A stretch of DNA of 64,000 bases from Lachnospiraceae bacterium (GCA_020860755.1 JAJBTQ010000031.1:1-64000); one strand, 5' to 3'. Counted from the first letter of the stretch, positions 10,397-19,206 are shown. The notes: generated by a model not told the origin, from the letters alone. Numbers and translations are program-made.

Positions 10397-11737
10397 TCAG
10401 ATCCGGCTGCTCCTGCGCCAGATGCCCATCTTTTGTGCCTCCCGTGTCAGCTCCTCCCTAAAGTCCGGGTGGGCGATGGAGATAAGAGCCTCCGCGCGCT
10501 GCCAGGTGGAGAGGCCTTTTAAGTTGACCATGCCGTACTCCGTGACCACATACTGCACGTTAGCCCTGGTATCGGTGACAATGGAGCCAACATCAAGTGT
10601 CGGCATGATTCGTGACTTAAGTGTGCCGTCCTTCGAGCGGAACGTGGAGGAGAAGCAGATAAAGCTCTTGCCCCCTTTTGAGAGATAGGCGCCAAGAACG
10701 AAGTCGAGCTGACCGCCCGCGCCGCTGATCTGCTTAAGACCGGAGCTCTCCGCATTGACCTGACCGAACAGATCAATGTTCACGGCGTTGTTGATGGAAA
10801 TAAAATTATCTAACATCGAGATGCGGTGAACATCATTGGTGTAATCTACTGTGGCAGCCATGCACTCCGGATTGTCGTCCAGATAGTCATATGTTTTTTT
10901 TGTGCCGGCGCCGAACGCATAGGCCTGCCGGCCCTTGTCAAAGTTCTTTTTGGATCCGTTTATCTTCCCGGCCTTCGCAATGTCTACAAAGGCATCCACA
11001 AACATTTCCGTGTGTACGCCAAGGTCTTTTAAGTCTGACTGGGCGATCAGAGAGCCGACAGCATTGGGCATGCCGCCGATCCCGAGCTGCAGACAGGCGC
11101 CGTTGGGGATCTCATTTACGATCAGCTTTGCGACAGCCTCGTCGACTTCCGTCGGTGCCGCTGCGCCGAGCTCAGCGATCGGAGGATTGTCCCCCTCTAC
11201 GATATAAGTGACCTGAGAGACATGGATGCCGACCTCGGATCCGCCGAGACAGCGGGGCATATTTTCATTGACTTCGACGGCAATGATCTCAGCCCGCTTG
11301 CACATCTCTATTATGTGGGACGCGTTGGGCCCGAAATTGAAATACCCGGCTTTGTCCATCGGAGTCACCTGAAACATGGCTACGTGGATCGGCTCCACAT
11401 TCTCTGCATAATATTTCGGAAGTTCGGAATATTTTACAGGGATGTAATAGCCGAACCCCTCGCTTAAGGACTTTCGGTCCGCTCCGGTTATGTGCCAGGA
11501 GTTCCAGGAAAAATGATCCGCGGGATCGTCAATGTCAAAGATGGCCGGCCTCCAAAGGGCGACGCCGCCGCGGATCTTTACATCCTCCAGATCGGGAAGC
11601 CTCTTTGCAAGAGCACGGTCCAGCTCCACGGGATGCCCACAACACCAGCCGTAATCCACCCAGTCTCCGCTCTTAATCTGTTTTACAACCTCGTCGGCGG
11701 TTGCCACTCTTTTTTGATATTCTTTTTTGCAATCCAT
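10397..11737 (-). CDS. but: Butyryl-CoA:acetate CoA-transferase
   Basis: This enzyme transfers CoA from butyryl-CoA to acetate, releasing butyrate and making acetyl-CoA. It is the last step of butyrate formation in many gut Clostridia. The 446-residue protein belongs to the acetyl-CoA hydrolase/transferase family. It carries the two blocks used to recognise But enzymes, [11 protein letters not shown] (73-83) and AFVDIAKAG (249-257), plus [19 protein letters not shown]. Glu244 in VHTEMF is the predicted catalytic glutamate that forms the CoA thioester. 4-Hydroxybutyrate CoA-transferase is the closest alternative. AGGAGGT precedes the ATG, and a very strong promoter lies just upstream. Confidence 0.88.
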   Translation of the reverse strand: MDCKKEYQKRVATADEVVKQIKSGDWVDYGWCCGHPVELDRALAKRLPDLEDVKIRGGVALWRPAIFDIDDPADHFSWNSWHITGADRKSLSEGFGYYIPVKYSELPKYYAENVEPIHVAMFQVTPMDKAGYFNFGPNASHIIEMCKRAEIIAVEVNENMPRCLGGSEVGIHVSQVTYIVEGDNPPIAELGAAAPTEVDEAVAKLIVNEIPNGACLQLGIGGMPNAVGSLIAQSDLKDLGVHTEMFVDAFVDIAKAGKINGSKKNFDKGRQAYAFGAGTKKTYDYLDDNPECMAATVDYTNDVHRISMLDNFISINNAVNIDLFGQVNAESSGLKQISGAGGQLDFVLGAYLSKGGKSFICFSSTFRSKDGTLKSRIMPTLDVGSIVTDTRANVQYVVTEYGMVNLKGLSTWQRAEALISIAHPDFREELTREAQKMGIWRRSSRI

Positions 11738-11763
11738 AATGTCAGCTACCTCCTGATATATTT

Positions 11764-11792
11764 AGTATAAGTTTGGGAGAAATGTGTGTCAA
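11764..11792 (-). promoter_or_regulatory. Strong sigma-A promoter of the CoA-transferase gene
   Basis: On the minus strand TTGACA (11792-11787), a 17-base spacer and TATACT (11769-11764). Only one base departs from consensus, which suggests high expression of this catabolic gene. Confidence 0.88.
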
Positions 11793-11892
11793 TGGATAAT
11801 TCATCAGGCGGAGCAGACAAACAGGCATCTATAGAACGGAGGGGCGATCCTGGACCTAAACGGGATCGTCGAAAGACGAAAAAAGAAATACC

Positions 11893-11921
11893 TTGGCATT
11901 TTCCCGCAAATCCAGTAAAAT
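11893..11921 (+). promoter_or_regulatory. Probable promoter of scpA
   Basis: TTGGCA (11893-11898), 17-base spacer, TAAAAT (11916-11921), 23 bases upstream of the scpA ATG. Confidence 0.65.
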
Positions 11922-11944
11922 AGGAAAGGGAGTGAAGAACATAT

Positions 11945-12682
11945 ATGGAGCTGAATGTCAAACTGGAAGCATTTGAAGGCCCGCTGGACCTTCTCCTTCA
12001 TTTATTGGATAAAAACAAGGTCAGCATCTACGATATCCCGATCGTTGAGATTACGGATCAGTATCTTGCATACATTGAGGAGATGCAGAGGCAGGACTTG
12101 AATGTCATGAGTGAATTTCTGGTCATGGCTGCGACACTCCTTGACATCAAAGCCCGCTGGCTTTTGCCGAAGGAAGAAAAGGACGAGGAGGATCCCCGCG
12201 CCGAGCTCGTCGAGCAGCTCTTAGAGTACAAGATGTATAAATATATGTCTCTGGAACTCAAAGACCGGCAGATCGATGCCGGGCGGCAGATGTACCGGGA
12301 GCAGGGACTTCCCGAGGAGATCCGGGAATATGAGCCTCCCATCGATTTAGACGAGATGACGGAGGGCATTTCCTTAAGCGCCCTGCATGAAGTGTTCCGA
12401 TCCGTCTTAAGCCGGCAGGAGAGGAAAGTGGACACGATCCACTCCGGGTTCGGCAAGATCGAACAGGAAGAAGTCTCTGTCGAGGACAAGATGGACTATA
12501 TCGAGGAATATCTAAAAATCCACGACTCCTTTTCCTTCCGGGAACTTTTAGAGAGACAAAACAGCCGTCTCGAACTGATCGTCACCTTTCTCGCCGTCTT
12601 AGAACTCATGAAGATGGGCAAGATCAAAGCCAGACAGCGCAAGACCTTCGGAGAGATCCACATTGCTGCAAGAGCAAATTAA
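11945..12682 (+). CDS. scpA: Segregation and condensation protein A (kleisin)
   Basis: ScpA is the kleisin subunit that bridges the SMC heads in the bacterial condensin. The 245-residue product begins with the family signature FEGPLDLLLHLLDKNKVSIYDI and contains the ITDQYLAYI helix. It ends with the winged-helix segment that contacts SMC (LIVTFLAVLELMKMGKI). A GGGAG-containing site precedes the ATG. scpB follows after a 200-base gap that holds a structured repeat pair. Confidence 0.95.
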   Translation: MELNVKLEAFEGPLDLLLHLLDKNKVSIYDIPIVEITDQYLAYIEEMQRQDLNVMSEFLVMAATLLDIKARWLLPKEEKDEEDPRAELVEQLLEYKMYKYMSLELKDRQIDAGRQMYREQGLPEEIREYEPPIDLDEMTEGISLSALHEVFRSVLSRQERKVDTIHSGFGKIEQEEVSVEDKMDYIEEYLKIHDSFSFRELLERQNSRLELIVTFLAVLELMKMGKIKARQRKTFGEIHIAARAN

Positions 12683-12699
12683 CTTATAACTTTATGATA

Positions 12700-12860
12700 C
12701 AGTAGTAGTGCGCGAGGAAGAAATCATCCGATGCGAAGCGATTATTAGCAAGCACGGATGCATTTTTCCGAGCGCACTTCAAAAGAGGTGATAGGAAGAA
12801 TGATCCGATGCGAAGCGATTATTAGCGAGCACGGATACAATTTTCCGAGCACACCTCACC
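12700..12860 (+). repeat. Tandem pair of structured repeats (77-bp period)
   Basis: Two copies share the core ATCCGATGCGAAGCGATTAT and flanks, starting at 12726 and 12803. Each folds the same way. In copy 1 an outer stem AGTGCGC (12707-12713) pairs with GCGCACT (12772-12778). In copy 2 GAGGTG (12785-12790) pairs with CACCTC (12852-12857). Each copy also has an inner stem of CCG-A-TGC against GCACGG, with a bulged A. The outer stems differ in sequence but stay complementary, so structure rather than sequence is kept. It may be an RNA element or a repetitive extragenic palindrome. Confidence 0.75.
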
Positions 12861-12882
12861 ACACATATATGAGGTACCTGGT

Positions 12883-13452
12883 ATGAACGCAGAAGAGTAT
12901 GAGGCGGCCGTAGAGGCCATTCTGTTTACCATGGGAGAATCCGTGGAATTGGCCAAGCTTGCAGAGGCGCTTGAGATCTCAGAGGAGGAGACCCGGGATG
13001 TGATCGAGCGGCTTTGCACGCGCTATGAGTCGGATGCGTGCGGGATTCAGATCATCGAACTGGATGGGGCCTTTCAGATGTGTACGAAGGTCAGCCAGTA
13101 TGAGCATCTGATCCGCATCGCGAAGCAGCCGAAGAAGTATCAGCTGACGGATGTCCTTTTGGAGACCCTTTCTATTGTGGCATATAAGCAGCCGGTCACG
13201 CGTGTGGAGATCGAGAAGATCCGGGGAGTGTCCTGCGAACATGCGGTAAACCGTTTGGTCGAGTGCAATCTTATCCAGGAGGTTGGACGGCTGGACGCGC
13301 CGGGCAGACCGATCCTGTTTGGAACCACAGAGGAGTTTTTGCGCTGCTTCGGCGTGCAGTCCATCGAAGACCTTCCGTCGCTGGATCCGGATCAGGTGGA
13401 AGAGTTTAAGACAGAAGCGCAGGAGGAAGTCGATCAAAAGCTGTTGCCATAA
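12883..13452 (+). CDS. scpB: Segregation and condensation protein B
   Basis: ScpB dimers bind ScpA and modulate the SMC-ScpAB condensin. The 189-residue protein has the two winged-helix domains of the family, with AAVEAILFTMGESV at the start and the segment LSIVAYKQPVTRVEIEKIRGV in the second domain. The ATG at 12883 lies just after the repeat pair, with only a modest GAGGT site, so the upstream structure could affect translation. Confidence 0.95.
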   Translation: MNAEEYEAAVEAILFTMGESVELAKLAEALEISEEETRDVIERLCTRYESDACGIQIIELDGAFQMCTKVSQYEHLIRIAKQPKKYQLTDVLLETLSIVAYKQPVTRVEIEKIRGVSCEHAVNRLVECNLIQEVGRLDAPGRPILFGTTEEFLRCFGVQSIEDLPSLDPDQVEEFKTEAQEEVDQKLLP

Positions 13453-13482
13453 CAGCCTTTGATCATTTAAGGAGAATACACT

Positions 13483-13569
13483 ATGGGAATGTCAGATAAG
13501 CTTATGCGCCGTCCATTTCCTCTATGTTGTTTATATTCTTCCTCTGCTTTATATTCCCTCTGTTTTTAA
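13483..13569 (+). pseudogene. Possible truncated gene start after scpB
   Basis: TTAAGGAG is followed at good spacing by an ATG at 13483, but the frame stops after 28 codons inside the 3' end of the oppositely oriented DUF1097 gene. In related genomes a further plus-strand gene often follows scpB. This may be the 5' stump of such a gene, cut off when the neighbouring segment arrived. It may also be chance. Confidence 0.25.
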
Positions 13570-14248
13570 TATTTCCTCGATTCTTTATATTCCCTCTGTT
13601 CTTTATAGTTACACTATTGCTTATATCCTTACGATTCTCTAAATTTTCCATAAATTCTACATTTTCCAGACTCTCTTCATTTTCTTCCTCTCTGGCGCTT
13701 TCCTGCTCCCCATATTTTTTCTTAAGCCAGGGCTTTTTGGGGTTTGCCGGCGGCTCGTAAGGCCACCGCTTGGAGCAGAACATTAACGCCGCTACGCACA
13801 CGACTGCCAGAATGAGGCCCCACACAGCCGTGACGGCAAGTCCGAACACATTCGACCCTCCCTCGGCGAATGTTGAGCAGACACCGGCAAAGACAAAGGC
13901 AATGTGCTGAAGAGGGCTTTCCTCAAAGATCTTCATATGGATGTACATGGAAAATAATGTGCCCATGACCAGTGCAATAAAGCTGGACATGCCAATTGTC
14001 ATTCCGGCATTGTGAAAGATGTTGATAAACAGGTAGTCGAACTAGCCCCAGGCCAGGCCGCAGAAATAGCAGATTATGGCAGCTCCCAGCTGTCTCGGCT
14101 GCATCTTGATCGCAAAAAAGATCGTCATGCAGACAAACATGACCCACGGCACCTGAAATTGCCCGAGGAAGATCTCATAGATGAAATAAAAGATAGCACA
14201 CCAGACAGCGGTCCATACACAAAAGATAACGGCAGTTTTTTGGCTCAT
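13502..14248 (-). pseudogene. DUF1097-like membrane protein gene interrupted by an in-frame TAG
   Basis: Two open segments in the same minus-strand frame (14248-14045 and 14041-13505) are separated only by a TAG at 14044-14042. Read through, they form one membrane protein with about five or six hydrophobic segments that resembles the DUF1097/YcdZ family (GLAWG before the stop, FDYLFINIFHNAGMTIGM after it, then CSTFAEGGSNVFGL). A TGG-to-TAG change would explain it. The C-terminus carries repeated Asn-Ile-Lys-Asn-Arg-Gly units. The ATG at 14248 lacks a nearby ribosome site; an AAAGGAG lies ~45 bases further upstream. Function unknown. Confidence 0.6.
13550..13620 (-). repeat. Short degenerate repeats in the DUF1097 tail
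   Basis: Imperfect 18-base units, pyrimidine-rich on the plus strand, encode three or four copies of Lys-Asn-Arg-Gly-Asn-Ile near the C-terminus of the broken gene. Confidence 0.6.
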
Positions 14249-14316
14249 AATGTATTTGATCGAACAAACGAATCAACAGTGCTGGTTCAATCTTCTCCTT
14301 TCAATTTTCTTCTTTG

Positions 14317-14345
14317 AGAATAATTGGTCTGGAGATTTTTGTCAA
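14317..14345 (-). promoter_or_regulatory. Promoter for the DUF1097-like gene
   Basis: On the minus strand TTGACA (14345-14340), 17-base spacer, TATTCT (14322-14317). The promoter appears intact although the gene it serves is interrupted. Confidence 0.6.
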
Positions 14346-14389
14346 GGAAACGCATAGAATAGACACGAGTTTTCCTCTGCCCGGAAAGG

Positions 14390-14418
14390 TTGTTTTTTCC
14401 TCTGCAACAGGCTATACT
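14390..14418 (+). promoter_or_regulatory. Promoter for the HI0933-family gene
   Basis: TTGTTT (14390-14395), 17-base spacer, TATACT (14413-14418), about 32 bases before the ATG at 14450. Confidence 0.65.
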
Positions 14419-14449
14419 TATTACGCAGGAAGAAGACGGGAGGATCCGG

Positions 14450-15697
14450 ATGAGTACAGTGGCCGTGATCGGAGGCGGAGCTTCGGGAATGATGGCGGCT
14501 TATGCCGCCGGTGCGGCGGGGCATCAGGTCACGCTGTTTGAACACGGAGACAAGCTTGGAAAAAAGTTGTATATTACGGGAAAGGGCCGTTGCAATCTGA
14601 CTAACTCATGTCAGACGGAGGAGCTCTTTCTTCATTTTTCGCATAACAGCAAGTTTTTATACAGCGCAATCCATCGCTTTGACAACCAGGCTGTGATGGA
14701 CTTTTTTGAAGATCAGGGTCTTTTCATGAAGGTGGAGCACGGCGGCTGTGTGTTTCCGTGGACTGATCATGCCGCGGATGTGGTTGAGGCTTTGAAGCGC
14801 GCCCTGCAGAGTGTAAACGTACATGTCTGTTTAAATACGCAGGCGTCTGACCTTGCACTGCGGGACAGTCAGGTCATCGGAGTCGTCTGTTCCCCGGTTG
14901 GATCTCCGGAAGATCGGGAGGTCTTTTCCTGTGACGCAGTGATCTTTGCGACCGGTGGAAGATCCTATCCCCAAACCGGATCTGACGGGAGCGGATGGGA
15001 GATCTTAACCGCACACGGTCATACCCTGACGGAGATCCGTCCCGCTTTGGTCGGAATGAGGACAGGGGAGAGCTATATAACGGCTATGCAGGGTCTCTCC
15101 CTTCAAAACGTTTCTCTTTGCCTGAGAGATAAACGAAAAACGCAGTTTGAGGATGTAGGAGAGCTGTTGTTTACGCATCAGGGGATCAGCGGTCCGCTGG
15201 TCTTAAAGGCGAGCAGCCTTATCCCGGACGCGTGTTATGGGGCGCCGCTTTCGTTTGAGATCGACGTAAAACCCTCCCTTGACGAGGAAGAGCTTGATCG
15301 GTTGATCTTAAAGCATTTTGAGGAAAACGCAAACCGGCAGCTTAAAAATTCACTCGCGCATTTGCTGCCCGCAAAGATGATCCCTGTCGTGATATCCCTG
15401 TCTGGTACAGGACCAGACAGAAAGGTCAACGGAATCACTCGACAGGAGCGGAGCTGCCTTCGCGCCGCAATCAAGCATTTCCCGGGAACGATCACAGGAC
15501 TTTGCGGGTGGGAGGACGCGATGGTCACTCGCGGAGGAGTGCCGGTAAGCGAGGTGAATCCCCGGACTATGGAATCCCGCCTTATAAAAGGCCTCTATCT
15601 CTGTGGCGAGATGATAGATGTCGATGCCTTAACCGGCGGATTCAATTTACAGATTGCCTGGTCTACGGGTCATCTGGCAGGTTCAAGCGTATTATAA
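14450..15697 (+). CDS. HI0933-family NAD(P)/FAD-dependent flavoprotein
   Basis: The 415-residue protein has an N-terminal dinucleotide-binding motif (VAVIGGGASGMMAA), the family signature KKLYITGKGRCNLTN, and the ATGGRSYPQTGSDG and LTGGFNLQIAWSTG blocks of the HI0933 / BaiN family. Members are annotated as aminoacetone-oxidase-like proteins or, for BaiN, bile-acid reductases; the substrate here cannot be deduced. The frame is open from 14390, but the ATG at 14450 follows GGGAGG and matches the family start. It leads a cmk-ispH-rpsA run and has its own promoter. Confidence 0.85.
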   Translation: MSTVAVIGGGASGMMAAYAAGAAGHQVTLFEHGDKLGKKLYITGKGRCNLTNSCQTEELFLHFSHNSKFLYSAIHRFDNQAVMDFFEDQGLFMKVEHGGCVFPWTDHAADVVEALKRALQSVNVHVCLNTQASDLALRDSQVIGVVCSPVGSPEDREVFSCDAVIFATGGRSYPQTGSDGSGWEILTAHGHTLTEIRPALVGMRTGESYITAMQGLSLQNVSLCLRDKRKTQFEDVGELLFTHQGISGPLVLKASSLIPDACYGAPLSFEIDVKPSLDEEELDRLILKHFEENANRQLKNSLAHLLPAKMIPVVISLSGTGPDRKVNGITRQERSCLRAAIKHFPGTITGLCGWEDAMVTRGGVPVSEVNPRTMESRLIKGLYLCGEMIDVDALTGGFNLQIAWSTGHLAGSSVL

Positions 15698-15709
15698 GGA
15701 GAACAGGAT

Positions 15710-16375
15710 ATGAGTTTTAAGATAGCGATCGACGGTCCCGCAGGTGCGGGAAAGAGTACCATAGCAAAAGCGCTTGCGCAAAAGATCTCGTTTCTGTACG
15801 TGGATACCGGGGCGATGTACCGGGCAATGGCATACTATATCCTTACACATGGAATACGAGCGGAAGACGGGGCTGCCGTGCAGTCCGTCTGCGGGAAGAT
15901 CGATGTCTCTCTCGGATACGATAACGGGCTTCAAAACGTGTATGTAAATGGAGAGAACGTCTCAGGAGAGATCCGGCGTGAGGAGGTCGGAAATGCCGCA
16001 TCCGTTGTGAGCACGTATCCGGCTGTCCGCGAAGCGCTTCTTACGCTGCAGCGTGGGATCGCAGCCAAACACGATGTGATTATGGACGGCAGAGACATAG
16101 GTACCTGTATTCTGCCGGATGCTCAGCTCAAGATCTATCTCACTGCGAGCGCGCACACGAGGGCGCTCAGGCGATATAAGGAGTTGGAAGAAAAGGGAGA
16201 AGAGGCCGATTTAGACCAGATTGAACGGGATATTGAGGAACGGGATGACCGGGATATGCACCGCGCGATCGCGCCGCTGCGAGCGGCAGAGGACGCGGTC
16301 ACGGTCGATTCCTCCGACATGACGATAGAAGAGGTGGTCAACGCGATCTACCATCTCTATGAGAATAGGAGATAG
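15710..16375 (+). CDS. cmk: Cytidylate kinase
   Basis: Cmk phosphorylates CMP and dCMP with ATP. The P-loop DGPAGAGKST is at residues 9-18, followed by the CMP-binding DTGAMYRA motif and the conserved MDGRDIGT. The length of 221 residues is typical. AAGGAGAA precedes the ATG, 12 bases after the flavoprotein gene, and ispH follows at once. The cmk-ispH-rpsA order is widespread in Clostridia. Confidence 0.96.
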   Translation: MSFKIAIDGPAGAGKSTIAKALAQKISFLYVDTGAMYRAMAYYILTHGIRAEDGAAVQSVCGKIDVSLGYDNGLQNVYVNGENVSGEIRREEVGNAASVVSTYPAVREALLTLQRGIAAKHDVIMDGRDIGTCILPDAQLKIYLTASAHTRALRRYKELEEKGEEADLDQIERDIEERDDRDMHRAIAPLRAAEDAVTVDSSDMTIEEVVNAIYHLYENRR

Positions 16376-16378
16376 AAC

Positions 16379-17263
16379 ATGCAGGTCATACTTGCCGACA
16401 AAGCCGGATTCTGTTTCGGCGTCAACCGCGCGGTGGACACTGTCTACCGGGAGATTGAGAGCGGAGTCTCTCCTGTCTATACGTTTGGTCCCATTATTCA
16501 CAATGAAGAGGTGATCGAGGATCTGGAGAGAAGAGGCGTTCGCGTGATCCACACACAGGATGAGATAAAAGAACTTTCCGGGGGAACCGTGATCCTCCGC
16601 TCCCACGGAGTGTCACGCGCTGTACAGGAGGCAATCGAAAACGCCGGGCTCAAGCTGGTGGATGCCACCTGTCCCATCGTGCAGAAGATCCACACGATCG
16701 TGGAGAGCAGTTCCGACCAGGGATACTTTGTCCTGATCATCGGAAGCCCGGATCATCCGGAAGTGGAGGGGATCGTCGGATGGGCGCATCCCGGGCAGAG
16801 CCAGGTCGTCTCCTCCGTGGAAGAAGCAGCCGCTTTGGACCTCACTGGTCACGACCGAATCTGCGTCGTCGCACAGACGACTTTCCACCATAAGAAATTT
16901 CAAGATATAGTTGAAATTATAAGGAAAAAAGTGTATGATTTAAAAGGTACGATGGCAGAAAATGCAGATTTTGTCGTACACAATACAATTTGTTCCGCCA
17001 CGCGGGAACGACAGGATGCCGCAAGGGAGTTATCGAGACAGGCAGACGCCATGATCGTGGTCGGCGGAGCGAGCAGTTCCAATACCAGAAAACTGTATGA
17101 GATCTGTTCGGAAAATTGTAGCAATACTTACTTTATACAGACGAAAGAGGATCTTGTCGGATCCGACTTTTCAGCGTTCGACTGCGTAGGTATTACTGCG
17201 GGTGCATCCACCCCAAACAATATTATTGAGGAGGTTCAGAAGTATGTCAGAGATGAACTTTGA
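16379..17263 (+). CDS. ispH: 4-Hydroxy-3-methylbut-2-enyl diphosphate reductase
   Basis: IspH is the last enzyme of the MEP isoprenoid pathway and makes IPP and DMAPP. The three cysteines that bind its Fe-S cluster are present: Cys12 (GFCFGV), Cys98 (DATCPIV) and Cys205 (NTICSATRER), with the conserved His41 and His76. The length of 294 residues is normal. In many Clostridia IspH is fused to ribosomal protein S1. Here the two are separate but the 3' end of ispH overlaps rpsA by 20 bases in another frame. Confidence 0.95.
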   Translation: MQVILADKAGFCFGVNRAVDTVYREIESGVSPVYTFGPIIHNEEVIEDLERRGVRVIHTQDEIKELSGGTVILRSHGVSRAVQEAIENAGLKLVDATCPIVQKIHTIVESSSDQGYFVLIIGSPDHPEVEGIVGWAHPGQSQVVSSVEEAAALDLTGHDRICVVAQTTFHHKKFQDIVEIIRKKVYDLKGTMAENADFVVHNTICSATRERQDAARELSRQADAMIVVGGASSSNTRKLYEICSENCSNTYFIQTKEDLVGSDFSAFDCVGITAGASTPNNIIEEVQKYVRDEL

Positions 17264-19094
17264 TGAAATGTTGGATGAGTTTTCAAAAACAATCAGAAAT
17301 GGGGAGGTAGTCGAAGGCACTGTTATAGATGTGAAACCGGATGAGATCATCTTAAATATAGGCTATAAAGCAGATGGAATTATCACAAAAGACGAGTACA
17401 CCAATGACGCAAGTGTGGATTTGACTGAAGTAGTCTCCCCGGGAGACACGATGGAGGCCAAGGTCTTAAAAGTAAATGACGGCGAGGGCCAGGTGCTTCT
17501 CACTTACAAGCGGCTTGCCGCGGAAAAGGTTAGTGAGCGTTTAAAGGAGGCCTATGAGAACGGTGAAGTCTTAAAGGCTCCGGTTAAACAGGTTCTCGAC
17601 GGAGGTCTCAGCGTGATCGTCGACGACACGCGGATCTTTATCCCGGCCAGCCTTGTTTCGGATGTCTATGAGAGGGATCTCACCAAGTATCAGGATCAGG
17701 AAATTGAGTTTGTACTCACTGAGTTCAATCCCCGCAGAAGAAGGATCATCGGAAACCGCAAGCAGCTTTTGCTTGAGGAGAAAGCGAAGAGGCAGGAAGA
17801 GCTCCTCGCAAGGATTCAGGTGGGGGATGTGATCGAGGGAAAAGTCAAAAATATCACGGATTTTGGCGCATTTATCGATCTTGGAGGAGCGGATGGACTG
17901 CTTCACATCTCGGAGATGTCCTGGGGACGTGTTGACAACCCGAGAAAGATCTATAAAGTCGGACAGGAAGTGCGGGTCTTTATCAAAGATATCCATGATA
18001 ACAAGATCGCGCTCAGCGTCAAATTCCCGGAGGATAATCCGTGGAACAATGCTGCGGAGAAGTTTGCCCCCGGTACGATCATAAAGGGAAAAGTTGCCCG
18101 GATGACAGATTTTGGCGCTTTTGTCGAGCTGGCGCCTGGTGTGGACGCACTGCTTCACGTATCTCAGATCTCGAGAGAGCATGTTGATAAGCCTTCGGAT
18201 GTTTTAGAGATTGGACAGGAGATCGAGGCGAAGATCGTCGACTTTAACGCGGATGAGCATAAGATCAGCCTGAGTATGAAGGCATTGGCTCCTCCGACTC
18301 CGAAGAAAGTACAAAAAGAGGCAGAGCAGGCCGCTGAGGACGTAGCCAAGACAGAGGCTGCCATGACAGCTGAGGCTGCAGTGGATGCAGCGGATGAGAT
18401 CGCGGCGGAAGCGGATGCTGCGGCAGCTGCCGTAGAAGAGGCGGAAGCGATCCTGGAAGAAGAGGCTGCCGAGGAAGCGGCCGAGGAGATCCTCGATGAA
18501 GCGGATGCTGCGGCGGAGGCCGTGGAGGAAGCGGAAGAGGCCTTAGAGGAGGCTGTCGCACAAGAGGTGGCCGAAGAAGAGATCGAGCTGGAAGAGGCAG
18601 TGGCTGAAGCGGTGGCTGAGGAAGAAGCCCAGATCGAGGCTGAGGCGATCGAAGAGCTTGAACGGGCCGAGGCTGAGCTTGAGACGAGCGGAGCAGATCC
18701 GGGAGAGATCGCGGAAACGGAGGTTGCCATGGAGGTGGCAACTGCGCAAGAGGTTGCGGCAGAAGAGGCGGCCCTCGAGGAAGCAGCGGCAGAGGCACTT
18801 GATGAGGCGGAAACCGAGATCGAACTCGATGCCATTGAGCAGGTCGAGGAGATTGAGGAAGAGTTGGAGGATGAGGTGGCTGAGGCTGTGGCCGAGGACG
18901 CTGAAGATATTGCGGAAGAGACGGCTGCAGAGGTGGCAGAAGCCGAGGCAGCTTTGGAAGAGGCGGTTTCCGATGCTGTTGCGGCAGATGCGGCCGAGAT
19001 CGCGGAAGAGACGGCAGATGAGCTCGAAGCCGAGGAGGAAGTCTTAGAGGACGCTGTGGCGGAAGACATTGTAGAGGACGCCGAAAAAGACTGA
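17244..19094 (+). CDS. rpsA: S1 domain protein / 30S ribosomal protein S1 with a long Ala/Glu tail
   Basis: S1-type proteins bind mRNA on the 30S subunit. Four S1 repeats occupy residues ~15-345; the last two carry ITDFGAFIDLGGADGLLHIS and MTDFGAFVELAPGVDALLHV. From ~347 to 616 the protein is an extremely acidic Ala/Glu-rich stretch with no recognisable domain. The frame opens at 17202, but the ATG at 17244, after GAGGAGG, is the likely start. The gene overlaps ispH and ends in a strong terminator. The tail is far longer than in usual Firmicute homologues. Confidence 0.9.
   Translation: MSEMNFDEMLDEFSKTIRNGEVVEGTVIDVKPDEIILNIGYKADGIITKDEYTNDASVDLTEVVSPGDTMEAKVLKVNDGEGQVLLTYKRLAAEKVSERLKEAYENGEVLKAPVKQVLDGGLSVIVDDTRIFIPASLVSDVYERDLTKYQDQEIEFVLTEFNPRRRRIIGNRKQLLLEEKAKRQEELLARIQVGDVIEGKVKNITDFGAFIDLGGADGLLHISEMSWGRVDNPRKIYKVGQEVRVFIKDIHDNKIALSVKFPEDNPWNNAAEKFAPGTIIKGKVARMTDFGAFVELAPGVDALLHVSQISREHVDKPSDVLEIGQEIEAKIVDFNADEHKISLSMKALAPPTPKKVQKEAEQAAEDVAKTEAAMTAEAAVDAADEIAAEADAAAAAVEEAEAILEEEAAEEAAEEILDEADAAAEAVEEAEEALEEAVAQEVAEEEIELEEAVAEAVAEEEAQIEAEAIEELERAEAELETSGADPGEIAETEVAMEVATAQEVAAEEAALEEAAAEALDEAETEIELDAIEQVEEIEEELEDEVAEAVAEDAEDIAEETAAEVAEAEAALEEAVSDAVAADAAEIAEETADELEAEEEVLEDAVAEDIVEDAEKD
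18298..19085 (+). repeat. Low-complexity Ala/Glu coding repeat in rpsA
   Basis: Codons for Ala, Glu and Asp with a few Ile, Val and Leu recur in short imperfect units (AEEAAEE-type) for ~260 residues. The composition also creates a 397-codon open frame on the opposite strand (Ser/Ala-rich), which is judged a shadow. Confidence 0.8.
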
Positions 19095-19145
19095 GCTGAT
19101 AATAGACGGGCTTTCATCAAATGATATGACATCACAGAAATAGAA

Positions 19146-19183
19146 ATGCCCCCGGGTTTTAAGACCCGGGGGCATATTTTTTG
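19146..19183 (+). terminator. Rho-independent terminator after rpsA
   Basis: ATGCCCCCGGGT (19146-19157) pairs perfectly with ACCCGGGGGCAT (19164-19175), with a six-base loop, followed by ATTTTTTG. Confidence 0.93.
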
Positions 19184-19206
19184 ATCGGAGAAGATAATAA
19201 GGGACG

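Noticed and set aside
10368..10688. A plus-strand frame opposite the CoA-transferase gene
   Set aside because: Antisense shadow with no ribosome site or recognisable protein features.
12800..12889. A short frame (MIRCEAIISEHG...) across the second structured repeat
   Set aside because: The same peptide pattern arises in both repeat copies from the conserved stem sequence, and the ribosome site is weak; structure explains the conservation better.
14042..14044. TAG read as pyrrolysine
   Set aside because: No pyl genes are visible, and another gene in the window is broken by TAA, so ordinary mutation is more likely.
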